Positions 5,181 through 5,839 of a stretch of 5,839 bases of DNA are shown in pieces; the first letter of the stretch is position 1; each line of letters starts with the position of its first letter. Below the pieces are notes generated by a model that saw only the letters and a list, made by a program, of their open reading frames with translations, was not told the origin of the DNA and searched no databases. The stretch is from an uncultured Prevotellaceae bacterium (lineage in GTDB: Bacteria > Bacteroidota > Bacteroidia > Bacteroidales > Bacteroidaceae). The stretch spans positions 1 to 5,839 of the forward strand of contig CAMHPM010000117.1 in the NCBI GenBank assembly GCA_946187025.1, read 5' to 3'. Both the position numbers and the translations under genes were made by a program.

Positions 5181-5839
5181 TTATTCCGGTTTCCTGTATA
5201 GTTGCATAGAAGTCGTTTGTTTGTTGCCGGCAGGGGTTGATTCCTCATGTGTCCACACCATCGTGTTGCCGCTCTTGTCAAACGAAACAACCTCATCAAA
5301 CTTCAAGGTCTGTTGCCGGAAATTTTCCAGGATGCTTCTCCTCATCACTTCTTTACCGAATTCCATGCTGTCTTTCATGCGTTCCAATGTCGACTGCGGG
5401 AAATTGCTCGTGTCCAAGTCAAACGAAAGCATTTCTGCACTACTGTTATCGCAGTCGTATGTCAGCGTGTCGCCATTCAGCGTCCACTGCCCTTTCGTGC
5501 AGAAGGCCGTTGGAACCAACACTAAGACCTCTTTCTGATCCTTCTCGAGTTGAATCTCCACCTGGAACTCTGCGACCCAAGTCCTTTCGAAGGTGTTGTC
5601 CTCATGAAACGTGATGGTATCCTTATTCAACAGCCATGTGCCAATAATTAGGTCGGCTATTGCCTGCTGCGATACATTCTCCGAATTCTGCCTGATATAC
5701 TTTTCTATATCCTCGTCGGTGATGTCCATCAGCAGCTTGTTCTCGCGGTTCAGCCCTTCCAGCTTTGTAACAGCATTCTGATAGGCATTTTTCCGGGGGA
5801 AATAGCGCTTGATATAGAGCGTTGTCGATTTTTGTGCGA
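5181..5839 (-). CDS. Lipocalin-like domain protein, 5' end beyond window
   Basis: The frame is open through the right edge, giving 218 visible residues; the ATG at 5729 is internal, since the upstream frame is coding-like (YIKRYFPRKNAYQNAVTKLE and so on) with no stop. Visible residues 1-60 are charged and helical, possibly a coiled coil. From about residue 67 comes a lipocalin-like beta-barrel pattern: LIIGTWLLNKDTITFHEDNT, an FERTW strand, then KGQWTLNGDTLTYDCD about 45 residues later, matching the GTW...F..DGTF...G.W...gdtL pattern of Bacteroidetes lipocalin-like proteins. A helical stretch (SNFPQSTLERMKDSMEFGKE) and final strands ending MQLYRKPE complete it. Such domains are usually small exported or lipid-anchored proteins of unknown ligand; any signal peptide would lie outside the window. 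It is the upstream member of the right-hand minus-strand gene run. Confidence 0.75.
   Translation of the reverse strand, partial: AQKSTTLYIKRYFPRKNAYQNAVTKLEGLNRENKLLMDITDEDIEKYIRQNSENVSQQAIADLIIGTWLLNKDTITFHEDNTFERTWVAEFQVEIQLEKDQKEVLVLVPTAFCTKGQWTLNGDTLTYDCDNSSAEMLSFDLDTSNFPQSTLERMKDSMEFGKEVMRRSILENFRQQTLKFDEVVSFDKSGNTMVWTHEESTPAGNKQTTSMQLYRKPE

Noticed and set aside
5050..5538. 162-residue plus-strand frame
   Set aside because: It is antisense to the lipocalin-like gene and the leader stump, has no recognisable domain, and the minus-strand frame shows clear lipocalin-like motifs.
5181..5729. Treating the lipocalin-like gene as complete from the ATG at 5729
   Set aside because: The frame continues open and coding-like to the window edge, so the ATG is more likely an internal methionine.
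1..5839. CRISPR array, tRNA, rRNA, transposase or attachment-site signals
   Set aside because: No regularly spaced identical repeats, no tRNA-like arms, no transposase motifs and no paired terminal repeats were found on reading both strands.

Overview
The window looks like a Bacteroidales chromosome, most likely Prevotella or a close relative. This rests on three things: two promoter boxes of the Bacteroidetes type (TAnnTTTG), no strong Shine-Dalgarno sequences, and protein features usual in the group (an LCSC lipobox-like motif and a streptopain-type leader). The genus is an inference from style, not from a marker gene.

Left part (1-2726), minus strand. A two-gene unit is read right to left. 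It begins with a GH16 endo-beta-glucanase-like enzyme carrying an N-terminal membrane anchor or signal (1908-2726). After 26 bp comes a very long open frame (1-1881) that runs off the left edge. That frame is easy to miss because neither its stop nor, beyond the window, its end is visible. I read it codon by codon and found no stop over 627 codons. It joins about 140 residues of multi-pass membrane sequence to a large right-handed beta-helix of the pectate-lyase-like kind. The apparently gene-free stretch 1-1880 is therefore fully coding.

Middle (2727-3708). An AT-rich divergent intergenic region carries a -7 box for the GH16 unit on the minus strand and a promoter for a plus-strand family 2 glycosyltransferase (2899-3708). 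The glycosyltransferase, the GH16 enzyme and the membrane-anchored beta-helix protein together suggest the edge of a locus that makes, trims or remodels a surface polysaccharide. That joint role is inference.

Right part (3750-5839), minus strand, convergent with the glycosyltransferase and 41 bp from it. In order of transcription it holds: a lipocalin-like protein whose start lies beyond the right edge (5181-5839); a 35-codon leader that looks like the stump of a C10 (streptopain-type) peptidase (5064-5171); a 107-bp gap with an imperfect direct repeat and a near-palindrome; a maltose/galactoside-type sugar O-acetyltransferase (4366-4956); and, 10 bp further, a DUF1294 membrane protein fused to a domain resembling the I9 propeptide inhibitor of subtilases (3750-4355).

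No tRNA, rRNA, CRISPR array, transposase or attachment site was seen. The items most worth a second look are the membrane/beta-helix fusion, the DUF1294/I9-like fusion, and the truncated peptidase leader with its neighbouring repeat.
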